From: Pseudorhodobacter antarcticus
GTDB lineage: Bacteria; Pseudomonadota; Alphaproteobacteria; Rhodobacterales; Rhodobacteraceae
DNA: 64,000 nucleotides
Assembly: GCF_900110135.1 (NCBI RefSeq)
Contig: NZ_FOCO01000012.1
Coordinates: forward strand, 1 to 64,000
Direction: 5' to 3'
The notes under the pieces were generated by a model. The model searched no databases. It had not been told where the DNA came from and worked only from the letters and a program-made list of their open reading frames with translations. A program made the position numbers and the translations under genes. Of the stretch, positions 17,551 to 25,774 are shown piece by piece (the first letter of the stretch is position 1; each line of letters begins with the position of its first letter).

Positions 17551-17970
17551 TGCCCAAACCCGTTTTTTTGATGAAGAAGCGGGGTGCGCACTGGCCCCGC
17601 GTGGGGCGTGGCGCCTATGCCGGGCGGGCAGGGGTTTTGCCCTGCCGCGCGCCGCCAATCCCATATCCGCGCTTCTGCCGGATGACCCTTTGTCGCACGA
17701 AAGGATAAGTGACTGGTTAAATCCTGCATTTGTTGCGGATTTTAAGCGGTTTTTGGGGCGGGTTTGTGCGGGGCGGGTTTTGGGGTGGTTTTGGGGTGCG
17801 GCGGTTTAGGGGGGCTGCGGATGTCGGGGGGGGTGCAGCTTTCCCCTGCGTCACATGCAGGGCTGCGCAAGTGTTTCTTGGGCTTTGTTGCGCAAATGCC
17901 ATAGCCAAGGCACGTATCTGCTGTTAACATTTTGTTATAAACATAAAAAACGAGCAGGCAGTACAGGCAT
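17551..17970. promoter_or_regulatory. 420-bp divergent intergenic region between the RTX and Hint genes
   Basis: No credible gene. It must hold both promoters. On the plus strand an AT-rich patch has TATAAA at 17936-17941, a possible -10 for the Hint gene; no good -35 was seen at 17 nt. A perfect 7-bp stem GGCAGGG/CCCTGCC with a 6-nt loop occurs at 17627-17646, in the expected 5' untranslated region of the RTX mRNA. No clear minus-strand promoter was found. Confidence 0.5.
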
Positions 17971-19044
17971 ATGGGAACGGGCATTCGTGGCACGTTCGTC
18001 ATCTCTTGGTCACAGACAGAAACAGACGGCCTGAAGGCCGCACCTTTGGACGTACTCGCCGTTGGCGCCTCATGGCGCTGGACTGGGGATGCGGTTCGCG
18101 TTGATGGTGCGCAGGACGTGTTGCTTTTGACGGGGGCCGAGGGGGCAGCGGACATTCGCAAAAGGGCGGCGCGCATGGTGCGTCGGTTGATCGGGTCGGC
18201 GATAACATCGCCCGCACGGCAAGAAAACGCACAGGATTTGGGCAGTGACGCCGACGCCGAACAGGGGTTCATCGTGACGGATGGCACGCAAAGCTATTCG
18301 GTGACCATGATCGAGGTGAAGGACACGGGTGCGCGGTTGTTGATGTTTGTCGATGACATTCCGCCCGCCAATCTGGACCTGTGGGTGGTGCGGTTGTCGA
18401 TTGATCGCAATGCACAGGCGGCAGGCGCACGGGCGGCGGGGGGGGTGATTTGCTTTACCCCCGGCACGGTCATTCGCACGGTGGATGGCAAGCGGTTGAT
18501 CGAAAACCTGACGCCCGGCGATTTTATTGCGACCAAGGACAATGGCCCGCAAGAAATTTTGTGGAAAGGCACGCGGCGGATGTCGGGGGCGCGGTTGCAT
18601 GCGATGCCGCATTTGCGCCCGGTGCGCATTACGGCGGGTGCGATGGGCCTTGGGCGGCCAGACGATGATTTGCTGGTGTCGCCACAGCACCGGATGTTGA
18701 TCAAAGGGGCTGCGGCGCGCGCGCTGTTTAACACCGATGAGGTGTTGGTGGCGGCGGAGGATTTGGTAAATGACACCAGTATTCTGGTCGATCAATCCGT
18801 GCGCGAGGTGACGTATGTTCATATCTTGTTGGCGCAGCATCAGGTGATTTGGGCGAATGGGTTGGAGACGGAGAGTTTTCACCCCTCCAACACCGCGCTG
18901 GAAACGGTGGAACCGGGGCAGCGCGGGCGGCTGTTGGAGTTGCTGCCGGGGCTGGAGATTAACCCGCATGTGTACGGCGATTATGCGCGGCGCAACTTGT
19001 CCGGGTCCGAGGCCGCGATTTTGCGGCATGATTTGGCCGCTTAA
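17971..19044 (+). CDS. Hint (Hedgehog/intein) domain protein, Hint_2 type
   Basis: 357 aa. Residues 1-155 have no recognised domain. A Hint_2-type domain starts at Cys161 (CFTPGTVIRT), continues with LLVSPQHRML (block B-like SxxH) and ends with VTYVHILLAQHQVIW...ESFHP. The neighbouring RTX protein ends with the same layout, and the two genes are head to head. Hint domains cleave or splice peptide bonds through the N-terminal Cys; in Rhodobacterales such proteins are common and mostly uncharacterised. No signal peptide is evident. An 8-G run at 18438-18445 is inside the coding region. Confidence 0.88.
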   Translation: MGTGIRGTFVISWSQTETDGLKAAPLDVLAVGASWRWTGDAVRVDGAQDVLLLTGAEGAADIRKRAARMVRRLIGSAITSPARQENAQDLGSDADAEQGFIVTDGTQSYSVTMIEVKDTGARLLMFVDDIPPANLDLWVVRLSIDRNAQAAGARAAGGVICFTPGTVIRTVDGKRLIENLTPGDFIATKDNGPQEILWKGTRRMSGARLHAMPHLRPVRITAGAMGLGRPDDDLLVSPQHRMLIKGAAARALFNTDEVLVAAEDLVNDTSILVDQSVREVTYVHILLAQHQVIWANGLETESFHPSNTALETVEPGQRGRLLELLPGLEINPHVYGDYARRNLSGSEAAILRHDLAA

Positions 19045-19047
19045 GCG

Positions 19048-19075
19048 TTGACAGTGCTAAAGGGCGGAGTATAAG
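19048..19075 (+). promoter_or_regulatory. Strong sigma-70 promoter for rpsD
   Basis: TTGACA at 19048-19053, 16-nt spacer, TATAAG at 19070-19075, starting only 4 nt after the Hint gene stop. Transcription should begin near 19082, giving a leader of about 200 nt before rpsD. Confidence 0.8.
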
Positions 19076-19081
19076 CCGCGT

Positions 19082-19285
19082 CATGTCCCCGGATTAACCC
19101 CCGGGGGCTTTTCATTGGTGTTGGTGGACCCCGCAAGGGGATGCCTGTCACCCAAAGCGCTTTCAGAAATGAAGGGGCGGCGGGGAAGGACAACGCCCTT
19201 CATGTCTGTGACCCCGCGCCGCAACCCGAACAGGGAACCGGTTTTTGGGTAAGTCACGGACGAACAGTAAAGAAGGAGATCAGAG
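19082..19285 (+). promoter_or_regulatory. Structured 5' leader of rpsD
   Basis: About 200 nt between the promoter and rpsD. CCCCGG (19087-19092) pairs with CCGGGG (19101-19106) and is followed by GCTTTTC, a weak attenuator-like hairpin right at the transcript start. Further on ATGAAGGG (19169-19176) pairs with CCCTTCAT (19196-19203). GAAGGAGAT is the RBS. Ribosomal protein S4 often represses its own mRNA in other bacteria, so an autoregulatory element is possible; nothing here proves it. Confidence 0.5.
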
Positions 19286-19906
19286 ATGACCAAACGCACC
19301 TCTGCCAAACACAAACTTGACCGCCGTATGGGCGAAAACATCTGGGGCCGTCCAAAGTCCCCGGTGAACAAGCGCGAATATGGCCCCGGCCAGCACGGCC
19401 AGCGCCGTAAGAACAAACTGTCTGACTTTGGGACGCAGCTGCGCGCCAAGCAGAAATTGAAAGGCTATTACGGCGATTTGACCGAAAAGCAATTCCGCAA
19501 AATCTTTACCGAGGCCGAACGCGTCAAGGGTGACACGGGCGAGATGCTGGTGGGTCTGTTGGAGCGTCGTTTGGATGCGGTGATTTACCGTGCGAAATTC
19601 GTGCCAACCGTGTTTGCGGCGCGTCAGTTCGTGAACCACGGCCATGTCACTGTGAACGGTGCGCGCGTTAATATCGCGTCCTACCGTGTCAAAGAAGGCG
19701 ATGTGATTGCTGTGCGTGATCGGTCCAAGCAGTTGGCGATCGTGCTGGAGGCTGTTGCCTTGGCCGAACGCGATGTGCCGGATTACATTGAAGTTGATCA
19801 TTCCAAAATGACCGCGACATTTGTGCGCACACCTGCATTGGGTGACGTGCCATATCCGGTTGTTATGGAACCAAACCTTGTGGTCGAATATTACGCCAAG
19901 AACTGA
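19286..19906 (+). CDS. rpsD: 30S ribosomal protein S4
   Basis: Primary 16S rRNA-binding protein and assembly initiator of the small subunit, 206 aa. Starts [20 protein letters not shown]; the S4 RNA-binding domain is visible as [16 protein letters not shown] and [19 protein letters not shown]. It stands alone as a single transcription unit with its own promoter (19048-19075) and a strong terminator (19945-19975). The zinc-type cysteines of some S4 proteins are absent, as in many alphaproteobacteria. Confidence 0.98.
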   Translation: MTKRTSAKHKLDRRMGENIWGRPKSPVNKREYGPGQHGQRRKNKLSDFGTQLRAKQKLKGYYGDLTEKQFRKIFTEAERVKGDTGEMLVGLLERRLDAVIYRAKFVPTVFAARQFVNHGHVTVNGARVNIASYRVKEGDVIAVRDRSKQLAIVLEAVALAERDVPDYIEVDHSKMTATFVRTPALGDVPYPVVMEPNLVVEYYAKN

Positions 19907-19944
19907 TCTTGGCCTGAGATTGGGCCTGCATTTGCGGGCCAAAC

Positions 19945-19975
19945 AAAACGCCGCCCCTGTTTGGGGCGGCGTTTT
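19945..19975 (+). terminator. Strong rho-independent terminator after rpsD
   Basis: A 13-bp perfect stem: AAAACGCCGCCCC (19945-19957), loop TGTTT, GGGGCGGCGTTTT (19963-19975). The stem itself carries the T run. Confidence 0.93.
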
Positions 19976-20042
19976 GCGTTTGGGGGTCTGGTCAGGGGGC
20001 GTGCAAGGCGCTATTTGTCCGCTGCATGTGGGGAGTCTGGGT

Positions 20043-21128
20043 ATGACGTTAAACATTCGGCCGCGGCCGGGGATTATGGATATTGCTTTGTATGTGGGGG
20101 GGGCAGCACCGGGTGCGGGGCAGGCCAACACGATAAAGCTGTCGTCGAACGAAAATCCGTTTGGCCCGTCTGATCGCGCCAAGGAGGCGTTTGGGCGGTC
20201 GGTCCATACGCTGCACCGCTATCCATCGACCGATCACGCGGCGTTGCGCGCGGCGATTGCCGAAACGCATGGGCTGGACGGTGCCCGCGTGATTTGCGGC
20301 GTGGGCAGCGACGAGATTATCCATTTCCTGTGCCAAGCCTATGCGGGCCCCGGGGATGAGGTGTTGTTTACCGAACACGGGTTCTTGATGTACCGCATTT
20401 CGGCCATGGCCGCAGGGGCGACCCCGGTGGAGGTGGCGGAGCGTGAGCGCACGACGGATGTGGCGGCGCTGCTTGCGGCCTGCACGGAGCGCACAAAGCT
20501 GGTGTTTATCGCCAACCCCAACAACCCCACGGGCACGATGATTTCGGCGGCGGAGGTGGCGCAACTGGCCGATGGTCTGCCGCCCCAAGCGATTTTGGTG
20601 CTGGACGGTGCCTATGCGGAGTATATCGAGGGATATGACGGTGGGCTTGCGCTGATTGAAGGGCGCGAGAATGTGGTGATGACGCGGACTTTTTCCAAGA
20701 TTTATGGGCTTGGCGGGTTGCGGATTGGCTGGGGCTACGGGCCTGCGGCGATTGTCGATGTGCTGAACCGGATTCGCGGGCCGTTTAACCTGTCGAGTAC
20801 GCAACTGGATGCGGCAGAGGCGGCGGTGCGCGACCAAGATTACGTGGCGCGCTGCCGCAGCGACAACGCCCGGATGCGCCATTGGCTGGCCGAGGCGTTG
20901 GCAGAACTTGGCGTGCCATCGGACACATCGCTGGCCAATTTCGTGCTGGCGCGGTTTGCCGATGCCGCCGAGGCAGAGGCCTGCGATTTGTTTTTGCGCG
21001 ACCAAGGGCTGATTGTGCGGCGGGTGGCGGGGTATAAGCTGCCGCATTGTTTGCGCATCACGGTGGGCGATGAAAGTGCGTGCAGGCGCGTGGCCCATGC
21101 CGTGGCGCAGTTCAAAGGTAGGCGTTGA
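20043..21128 (+). CDS. hisC: Histidinol-phosphate aminotransferase (HisC)
   Basis: PLP-dependent aminotransferase, 361 aa from the ATG at 20043 (the frame opens at 19821 but overlaps rpsD). Fold-type I features: [22 protein letters not shown]-like [19 protein letters not shown] and the PLP lysine in [16 protein letters not shown]. It acts in histidine synthesis, but next to a prephenate/arogenate dehydrogenase, as here, HisC-like enzymes often also transaminate aromatic precursors. The stop overlaps the next ATG (TGATG). Confidence 0.93.
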   Translation: MTLNIRPRPGIMDIALYVGGAAPGAGQANTIKLSSNENPFGPSDRAKEAFGRSVHTLHRYPSTDHAALRAAIAETHGLDGARVICGVGSDEIIHFLCQAYAGPGDEVLFTEHGFLMYRISAMAAGATPVEVAERERTTDVAALLAACTERTKLVFIANPNNPTGTMISAAEVAQLADGLPPQAILVLDGAYAEYIEGYDGGLALIEGRENVVMTRTFSKIYGLGGLRIGWGYGPAAIVDVLNRIRGPFNLSSTQLDAAEAAVRDQDYVARCRSDNARMRHWLAEALAELGVPSDTSLANFVLARFADAAEAEACDLFLRDQGLIVRRVAGYKLPHCLRITVGDESACRRVAHAVAQFKGRR

Positions 21129-22087
21129 TGGCCGTGATTTATGAAAAAGTGGCGCTGATCGGGTTGGGGTTGATCGCGTCATCCATGGCGCATGCGATGC
21201 GGCAACGCGGGCTGGCGGGGCAAATTGTTGGCCATGCGAAATCGGCGGAAAGCCGGGCGGCGGCGCTGGAACTGGGGTTTTGCGACGCAGTTTTTGCCAC
21301 GGCGGCGCAGGCGGTTGCGGGTGCAGATTTGGTGGTTTTGGCGGTGCCAGTGGGGGTTATGGCCGCGATTGCTGCGGAAATTGGCCCGCATTTGAAACCG
21401 GGTGCCACGGTGACGGATGTGGGATCGGTCAAGCAGGCGGTGATTGATATGGTCGCCCCACATATGCCTGCGGGGGTGCATTTTATTCCCGGCCACCCAA
21501 TTGCGGGGACCGAACATTCGGGGCCAAGGTCCGGTTTTGCAACACTTTTTGACAATCGCTGGTGGTTGCTGACGCCCGAAGGGGCGGACGCGGGCGCGGT
21601 GGCGCGGCTGCGCGCATTGTGCGAGGGGATGGGCGCCAATGTAGAGGAAATGGACGCCGCACACCATGATTTGGTGTTGGCCGTCACCAGCCACACGCCG
21701 CATCTGATCGCCTATACCATGGTGGGGGTTGCCGATGATCTGCGCCGGGTGACGGACAGCGAGGTCATCAAATACTCGGCCGCCGGGTTTCGTGATTTTA
21801 CGCGGATTGCCGCGAGCGATCCGACCATGTGGCGCGATGTGTTTTTGACCAACAAGGACGCCACGCTGGAAATTCTGGGGCGGTTCACCGAGGAGTTGTT
21901 TGCCCTGCAGCGCGCCATTCGCAAGGGGGACGGCGCGCATTTGCACGCGTATTTCACCCGCACGCGGGCCATTCGGCGCGGGATTATCGAGGCGGGGCAA
22001 GACACTGATGCACCTGATTTTGGGCGTGGGTCTGGTGCGAAATTGGGGCCGAAACCCGGCACCAAGCAAGGTGGTGATGCTGCATGA
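21128..22087 (+). CDS. Prephenate/arogenate dehydrogenase
   Basis: NAD(P)-dependent TyrA-family dehydrogenase for tyrosine synthesis, 319 aa. Rossmann motif LIGLGLIASS at the N-terminus (GxGxxA variant), DVGSVKQAV, HFIPGHPIAGTEHSGP (catalytic His region) and the helical dimerisation domain LVLAVTSHTPHLIAYTMVG. Start ATG at 21128 shares one base with the hisC stop; the upstream TTG at 21125 is less likely. Its stop overlaps the start of the extensin-like gene (ATGA), so the three genes are one translationally coupled unit. Confidence 0.93.
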   Translation: MAVIYEKVALIGLGLIASSMAHAMRQRGLAGQIVGHAKSAESRAAALELGFCDAVFATAAQAVAGADLVVLAVPVGVMAAIAAEIGPHLKPGATVTDVGSVKQAVIDMVAPHMPAGVHFIPGHPIAGTEHSGPRSGFATLFDNRWWLLTPEGADAGAVARLRALCEGMGANVEEMDAAHHDLVLAVTSHTPHLIAYTMVGVADDLRRVTDSEVIKYSAAGFRDFTRIAASDPTMWRDVFLTNKDATLEILGRFTEELFALQRAIRKGDGAHLHAYFTRTRAIRRGIIEAGQDTDAPDFGRGSGAKLGPKPGTKQGGDAA

Positions 22088-22929
22088 GGTTTGTGAGTTT
22101 CCTGGTTGTCTTTTGTTTCGCGGTGCCTGCCTTTGCTGAGTTTTCGTCTGTCCGTCCAATGCCGCGCCCGGTTTCGGAGGCGGTTCCTGTGATTGCCGCC
22201 CAAGTGGCGGTGGCGCAAGGGGCGGCCGTGTCGCCCACGCGGTCCATTCGCCCCCCACGTCGCCCCGATATGGCGGTTATTTTGGCGCAGGCCGCGCCAC
22301 GCAACCCCGGCAAAGGGTTGTTGGGGTGGTTGTTTGGGTCCAAAAAGGCGTCTGCGCCGCAACCATCACCAGAACAAGCCCCCAAATCTGTGCCGAAATC
22401 TGCGCCATCGGTGAAGGGGTCTGTGTGTCAGGACCCGGCGATCCGGGGGGTGAGTATTCCCGATATTAAAGGCGCGCAGCGGGGGTGCGGCGTGAAAAAC
22501 CCAGTGCGGGTCAGCGAGATTGATGGGGTGCGGTTGAGCGTGGCTGCGACGATGGATTGCGACACGGCGCGGGCGCTGCGCACTTGGGTCACCCAAAAGC
22601 TGCAACCTGCGTTTGGCGGGGCGCGCGTGACGGAGTTGCAAGTGGCGGCGCATTATGCCTGCCGGGGGCGCAACAACAAAAAAAGCGCGCGGACATCGGA
22701 ACATGGGCGCGGCAAAGCCATTGATATTTCAGGGTTTACGCTGGCCGATGGGCGAAATCTGTCGATCTTGAAACATTACAAGGGCGGGCAGGGCAAGGCC
22801 ATTCGGGCCGCGCATAAAGGGGCCTGCGGGATATTTGGCACGACCTTGGGGCCGGGGTCGGATGGATACCACGAAAACCATTTACATTTTGACACCGCGC
22901 GGTATCGCGGTGGGCCGTATTGCAAGTGA
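22084..22929 (+). CDS. Extensin-like C-terminal domain protein (LAS-type metallopeptidase motifs)
   Basis: 281 aa exported protein: signal peptide MRFVSFLVVFCFAVPAFA, then a Pro/Ala/Lys-rich linker to about residue 110, then an extensin-like_C domain (PF06904 type). The domain shows SEHGRGKAIDISGF and HENHLHFD, which match the HxxxxxxD and HxH zinc ligands of LAS peptidases such as MepA and VanY, plus four or more cysteines likely in disulfides. This suggests a peptidoglycan endo- or carboxypeptidase acting in the periplasm (inference). Coupled by ATGA to the tyrosine gene. Confidence 0.85.
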   Translation: MRFVSFLVVFCFAVPAFAEFSSVRPMPRPVSEAVPVIAAQVAVAQGAAVSPTRSIRPPRRPDMAVILAQAAPRNPGKGLLGWLFGSKKASAPQPSPEQAPKSVPKSAPSVKGSVCQDPAIRGVSIPDIKGAQRGCGVKNPVRVSEIDGVRLSVAATMDCDTARALRTWVTQKLQPAFGGARVTELQVAAHYACRGRNNKKSARTSEHGRGKAIDISGFTLADGRNLSILKHYKGGQGKAIRAAHKGACGIFGTTLGPGSDGYHENHLHFDTARYRGGPYCK

Positions 22930-22930
22930 T

Positions 22931-23917
22931 TTAGCGCAGGCGCGGTGCGGTGCCCACGGGCAGCGGCCCAATTAGGGCGATGCCGTTTTTGAAGGTCAGC
23001 GGCAATTCGATGCGGGTTTTGTCGGCGGCGGTCATGGTCAAGAACCCCGCCGCTTGATCCCACATTTTGCGGTCCTTGGCCGCGATCACCCCCATTGATT
23101 GGGCCACGTCCAGCGCCAACGGCCAGTTTTCAAGGCTGATGCGAATGTCACCTTCGGCAAAGCCTGCGCTGTCGGGGGTGATGCGTCCCTTGGCGGAAAG
23201 ACCGATCTGGCCCCAATCCACCCGAAATTCGCCCAGATCAATGGACGCGATTTGGGGGTGCGATTGCAGGGCCATCCGGTCAATCGGGGCGGTAAAGGCG
23301 GTGGTGGCATCCAGCCGGACCAAGGCGATTTGCGGCGGCAGGGCCGTGCCGAACCGCGCGGTTAGGCTGGCATCGGGGGTAATGTCGGTCAGGGTCAGCG
23401 CGATGTCATGGGCGTTTTCGCCCCGTTCCGCGCGGCGGGTGGCAAAGCGCAAGGCTTGGGCTGCAATTTGCCACCCGCCATCCCCGATCAGGGTCAGATT
23501 GTTGCCGATCAAGGTGATGCGGTCCAGCGGCAGGGCGGGCACGGGTTGGGCCACTACGCTGGCCTGAAGTTTCTCGCTGCGCAGGGTGACATTTTCGCGG
23601 CTGCTGGTCAGGCGCTGTTCGGGGGCAAAGGCGACGATCACATGCCACGGTTTATAGCTGAGGCTGAGGACCTGAAAAAACGCGGATTGCCAGCCCAGAC
23701 CCGTGGCGGGGTCGGACAGGCGCGGCTCGGTCACGGTAAGATCAAAGCGGTTGGGGAAACCTTGAACCACCATCGCGGCGACATCGGCTTGGCGCCCGCT
23801 GGCTTGGACTTGGGCGACCCAATTGCGGGCGGCCGTATCAAACCCCCGCGCGCCAATGAACCAATAACCGCACCACAGGCCCGCCAAAACCACGACAACC
23901 GCCGTTAATGCCCGCAT
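22931..23917 (-). CDS. DUF2125-family protein
   Basis: 328 aa with an N-terminal membrane anchor or signal (TAVVVVLAGLWCGYWFIGA) and a beta-rich remainder; contains VVQGFPNRFDLTVTEPRLSD, typical of DUF2125 proteins of alphaproteobacteria. They are predicted periplasmic or envelope proteins of unknown role. Convergent with the extensin-like gene (1-nt gap) and divergent from the ChaC-like gene. Confidence 0.8.
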   Translation of the reverse strand: MRALTAVVVVLAGLWCGYWFIGARGFDTAARNWVAQVQASGRQADVAAMVVQGFPNRFDLTVTEPRLSDPATGLGWQSAFFQVLSLSYKPWHVIVAFAPEQRLTSSRENVTLRSEKLQASVVAQPVPALPLDRITLIGNNLTLIGDGGWQIAAQALRFATRRAERGENAHDIALTLTDITPDASLTARFGTALPPQIALVRLDATTAFTAPIDRMALQSHPQIASIDLGEFRVDWGQIGLSAKGRITPDSAGFAEGDIRISLENWPLALDVAQSMGVIAAKDRKMWDQAAGFLTMTAADKTRIELPLTFKNGIALIGPLPVGTAPRLR

Positions 23918-23983
23918 TGCCCGCCCCCCTTTTCATTTTGTCCCATTTGCGTTCTACAGGGGCAAAGCGAAAGGGGCCAGAGC

Positions 23984-24517
23984 ATGGACGCAGCCTTGTG
24001 GGTTTTTGGATATGGGTCGCTGATCTGGAACCCCGGATTTGCGGTTGCGGAACAACGGGTCGCGGTTTTGCCGGGCTGGCGGCGCAGTTTTTGCATGCGG
24101 TCAATCCATCATCGTGGCACGGTGGACGCGCCGGGGCTGGTGCTGGCGCTGGACCGTGCGGAGGGTGCGGCCTGTGCGGGCGTGGCGTTTCGGGTGGAAC
24201 CCTGGACAGAGGATGCCACGATAGAGGCGTTGCGCGCGCGGGAATTGATATCATCGGCCTATCTGGAGGAGTGGCTAGAGATAGAGGTGGGCGGGGCTGC
24301 GGTGCGCGCGCTAACCTATGTGATTGACCCGGTGCATGAGCAATACTGCGGCGGGTTGGCGTTGGAGGCGCAAGCGCAGATTATCGCGGCGGCGGTGGGC
24401 GGGCGCGGGCGCAATTGTGAATATTTGTTCAACACCGCCGCGCATTTGGCAAGTTTAGGGATTGCGGACGCGGACCTTGATTGGCTGTGCGACCGGGTGC
24501 GCCGTTTGCGGGCGTAA
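23984..24517 (+). CDS. Gamma-glutamylcyclotransferase, ChaC-like
   Basis: 177 aa, matching the ChaC/GGCT family that cleaves gamma-glutamyl peptides such as glutathione to 5-oxoproline. The conserved FGYGSLIWNPGF is at residues 7-18, and the Glu in AREL/EEWLE region follows. Starts 66 nt after the divergent DUF2125 gene. RBS-like AAAGGGG upstream. Cytoplasmic. Confidence 0.88.
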   Translation: MDAALWVFGYGSLIWNPGFAVAEQRVAVLPGWRRSFCMRSIHHRGTVDAPGLVLALDRAEGAACAGVAFRVEPWTEDATIEALRARELISSAYLEEWLEIEVGGAAVRALTYVIDPVHEQYCGGLALEAQAQIIAAAVGGRGRNCEYLFNTAAHLASLGIADADLDWLCDRVRRLRA

Positions 24518-24580
24518 ATGAAGGTTGGCAGATGGGCGGTCTGCGCCTAAGCTACAGGTCAAGCAAACCAGAAGGGTCGC

Positions 24581-25771
24581 ATGGAAAAGACCACAACCGA
24601 GGCAGAGCTGTCGTTCACCCAACCCATTCGCCAGATTGTGATGATGCTGGCGGTGATTATTTTGGTGGTTGTCGGGGCGTTTTTCGCCTGGGGGCAATTG
24701 TCGGGGATATTTTTGGCCAATATCTGGCTGAATGGGTTCATCGTTTTTGTGTTTTTCATCGGCGTGCTGTCATGTTTTTGGCAAGTGCTGCAACTGTCGC
24801 AATCCGTGCGCTGGATTGTGGAATTTTCGCCCGAAGGGTCGGATGCGGGGGCGCAACCGCCGCGCCTGTTGGCCCCTTTGGCCGCACTTTTGCGCAGCCG
24901 GGGGGCAAGGATGCGGATTTCGGCATCTTCGGCCCGGTCAATCCAAGATTCCGTTGCGACACGGATTGATGAAGCGCGTGATATTACGCGGTATTTGGTT
25001 AACCTGTTGGTTTTCCTTGGGCTTTTGGGAACGTTTTACGGGCTTGCGACCACTGTGCCCGCCGTGGTCGAAACCATTCGCAGTCTTGCCCCGCAAGAGG
25101 GCGAGACGGGGATGCAGGTGTTTGACAAGCTGATGGGCGGGCTGGAGGCGCAGCTGGGCGGTATGGGCACGGCGTTTTCATCCTCACTTTTGGGTCTTGC
25201 CGGGTCGCTGGTGGTGGGGATGCTGGAGCTGTTTGCCAGCCACGGCCAGAACCGGTTTTACCGCGAGTTGGAGGAATGGCTGTCGTCGATCACGCGGTTG
25301 GGGTTTTCCAACGGGGATGGTGCGGGCGACGGCGATGGCGGCGATATGGCGGGCCTTGGTGGGGTGATGGACCAAGTGGCGCGGCAATTGGAAACGCTGC
25401 AAAACCTGTTTGTGCAGGCCGATGTGTCGCGCAGTTTGGCGGATGATCGGTTGGGTTTGCTGGGCGAGGCGGTGCAGGGTTTGGCGACGCAAGTGCAGGC
25501 GGATGCGCATATTCAGGACCGATTGGCAGAGCTGGCGGCGGCGCAAACCGCGCTGTTGACGCGGATCGCGGACGGGCAGGACCGCGCAGCGACGGAGGGG
25601 CCAGAGGCGGAAAGCCGGATGCGCCTGCGGTCGATCGACGTGCAACTGTTGCGGATTTTGGAAGAAATCGTGGCGGGACGCCAAGAAAGCATGCAAGATT
25701 TGCGCGCCGATCTGGCGGGCGTGACCAATGCGGTGCGGCAATTGTCGCGCAGCCCCGGGGGCAAGGGGTAG
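24581..25771 (+). CDS. MotA/TolQ/ExbB-type proton-channel protein with cytoplasmic helical tail
   Basis: 396 aa inner-membrane protein. Hydrophobic segments: IRQIVMMLAVIILVVVGAFF (TM1), FIVFVFFIGVLSCFW (TM2), YLVNLLVFLGLLGTFYGLAT (TM3) and SSSLLGLAGSLVVGMLEL (TM4). TM3-TM4 with LLGTFYGL...GMGTAFSSSLLGL are the hallmark of the MotA/TolQ/ExbB superfamily. A tail of about 150 residues, rich in Gln, Leu and Ala, follows. The next gene, 3 nt later, encodes a MotB-like OmpA-domain partner, so together they probably form a proton-driven stator. Real substrate or partner unknown. Confidence 0.87.
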   Translation: MEKTTTEAELSFTQPIRQIVMMLAVIILVVVGAFFAWGQLSGIFLANIWLNGFIVFVFFIGVLSCFWQVLQLSQSVRWIVEFSPEGSDAGAQPPRLLAPLAALLRSRGARMRISASSARSIQDSVATRIDEARDITRYLVNLLVFLGLLGTFYGLATTVPAVVETIRSLAPQEGETGMQVFDKLMGGLEAQLGGMGTAFSSSLLGLAGSLVVGMLELFASHGQNRFYRELEEWLSSITRLGFSNGDGAGDGDGGDMAGLGGVMDQVARQLETLQNLFVQADVSRSLADDRLGLLGEAVQGLATQVQADAHIQDRLAELAAAQTALLTRIADGQDRAATEGPEAESRMRLRSIDVQLLRILEEIVAGRQESMQDLRADLAGVTNAVRQLSRSPGGKG

Positions 25772-25774
25772 GGC

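Noticed and set aside
17730-17927. 65-aa plus-strand open frame in the RTX-Hint spacer
   Set aside because: Gly/Phe-rich low-complexity translation with no RBS; it also lies across the region expected to hold promoters.
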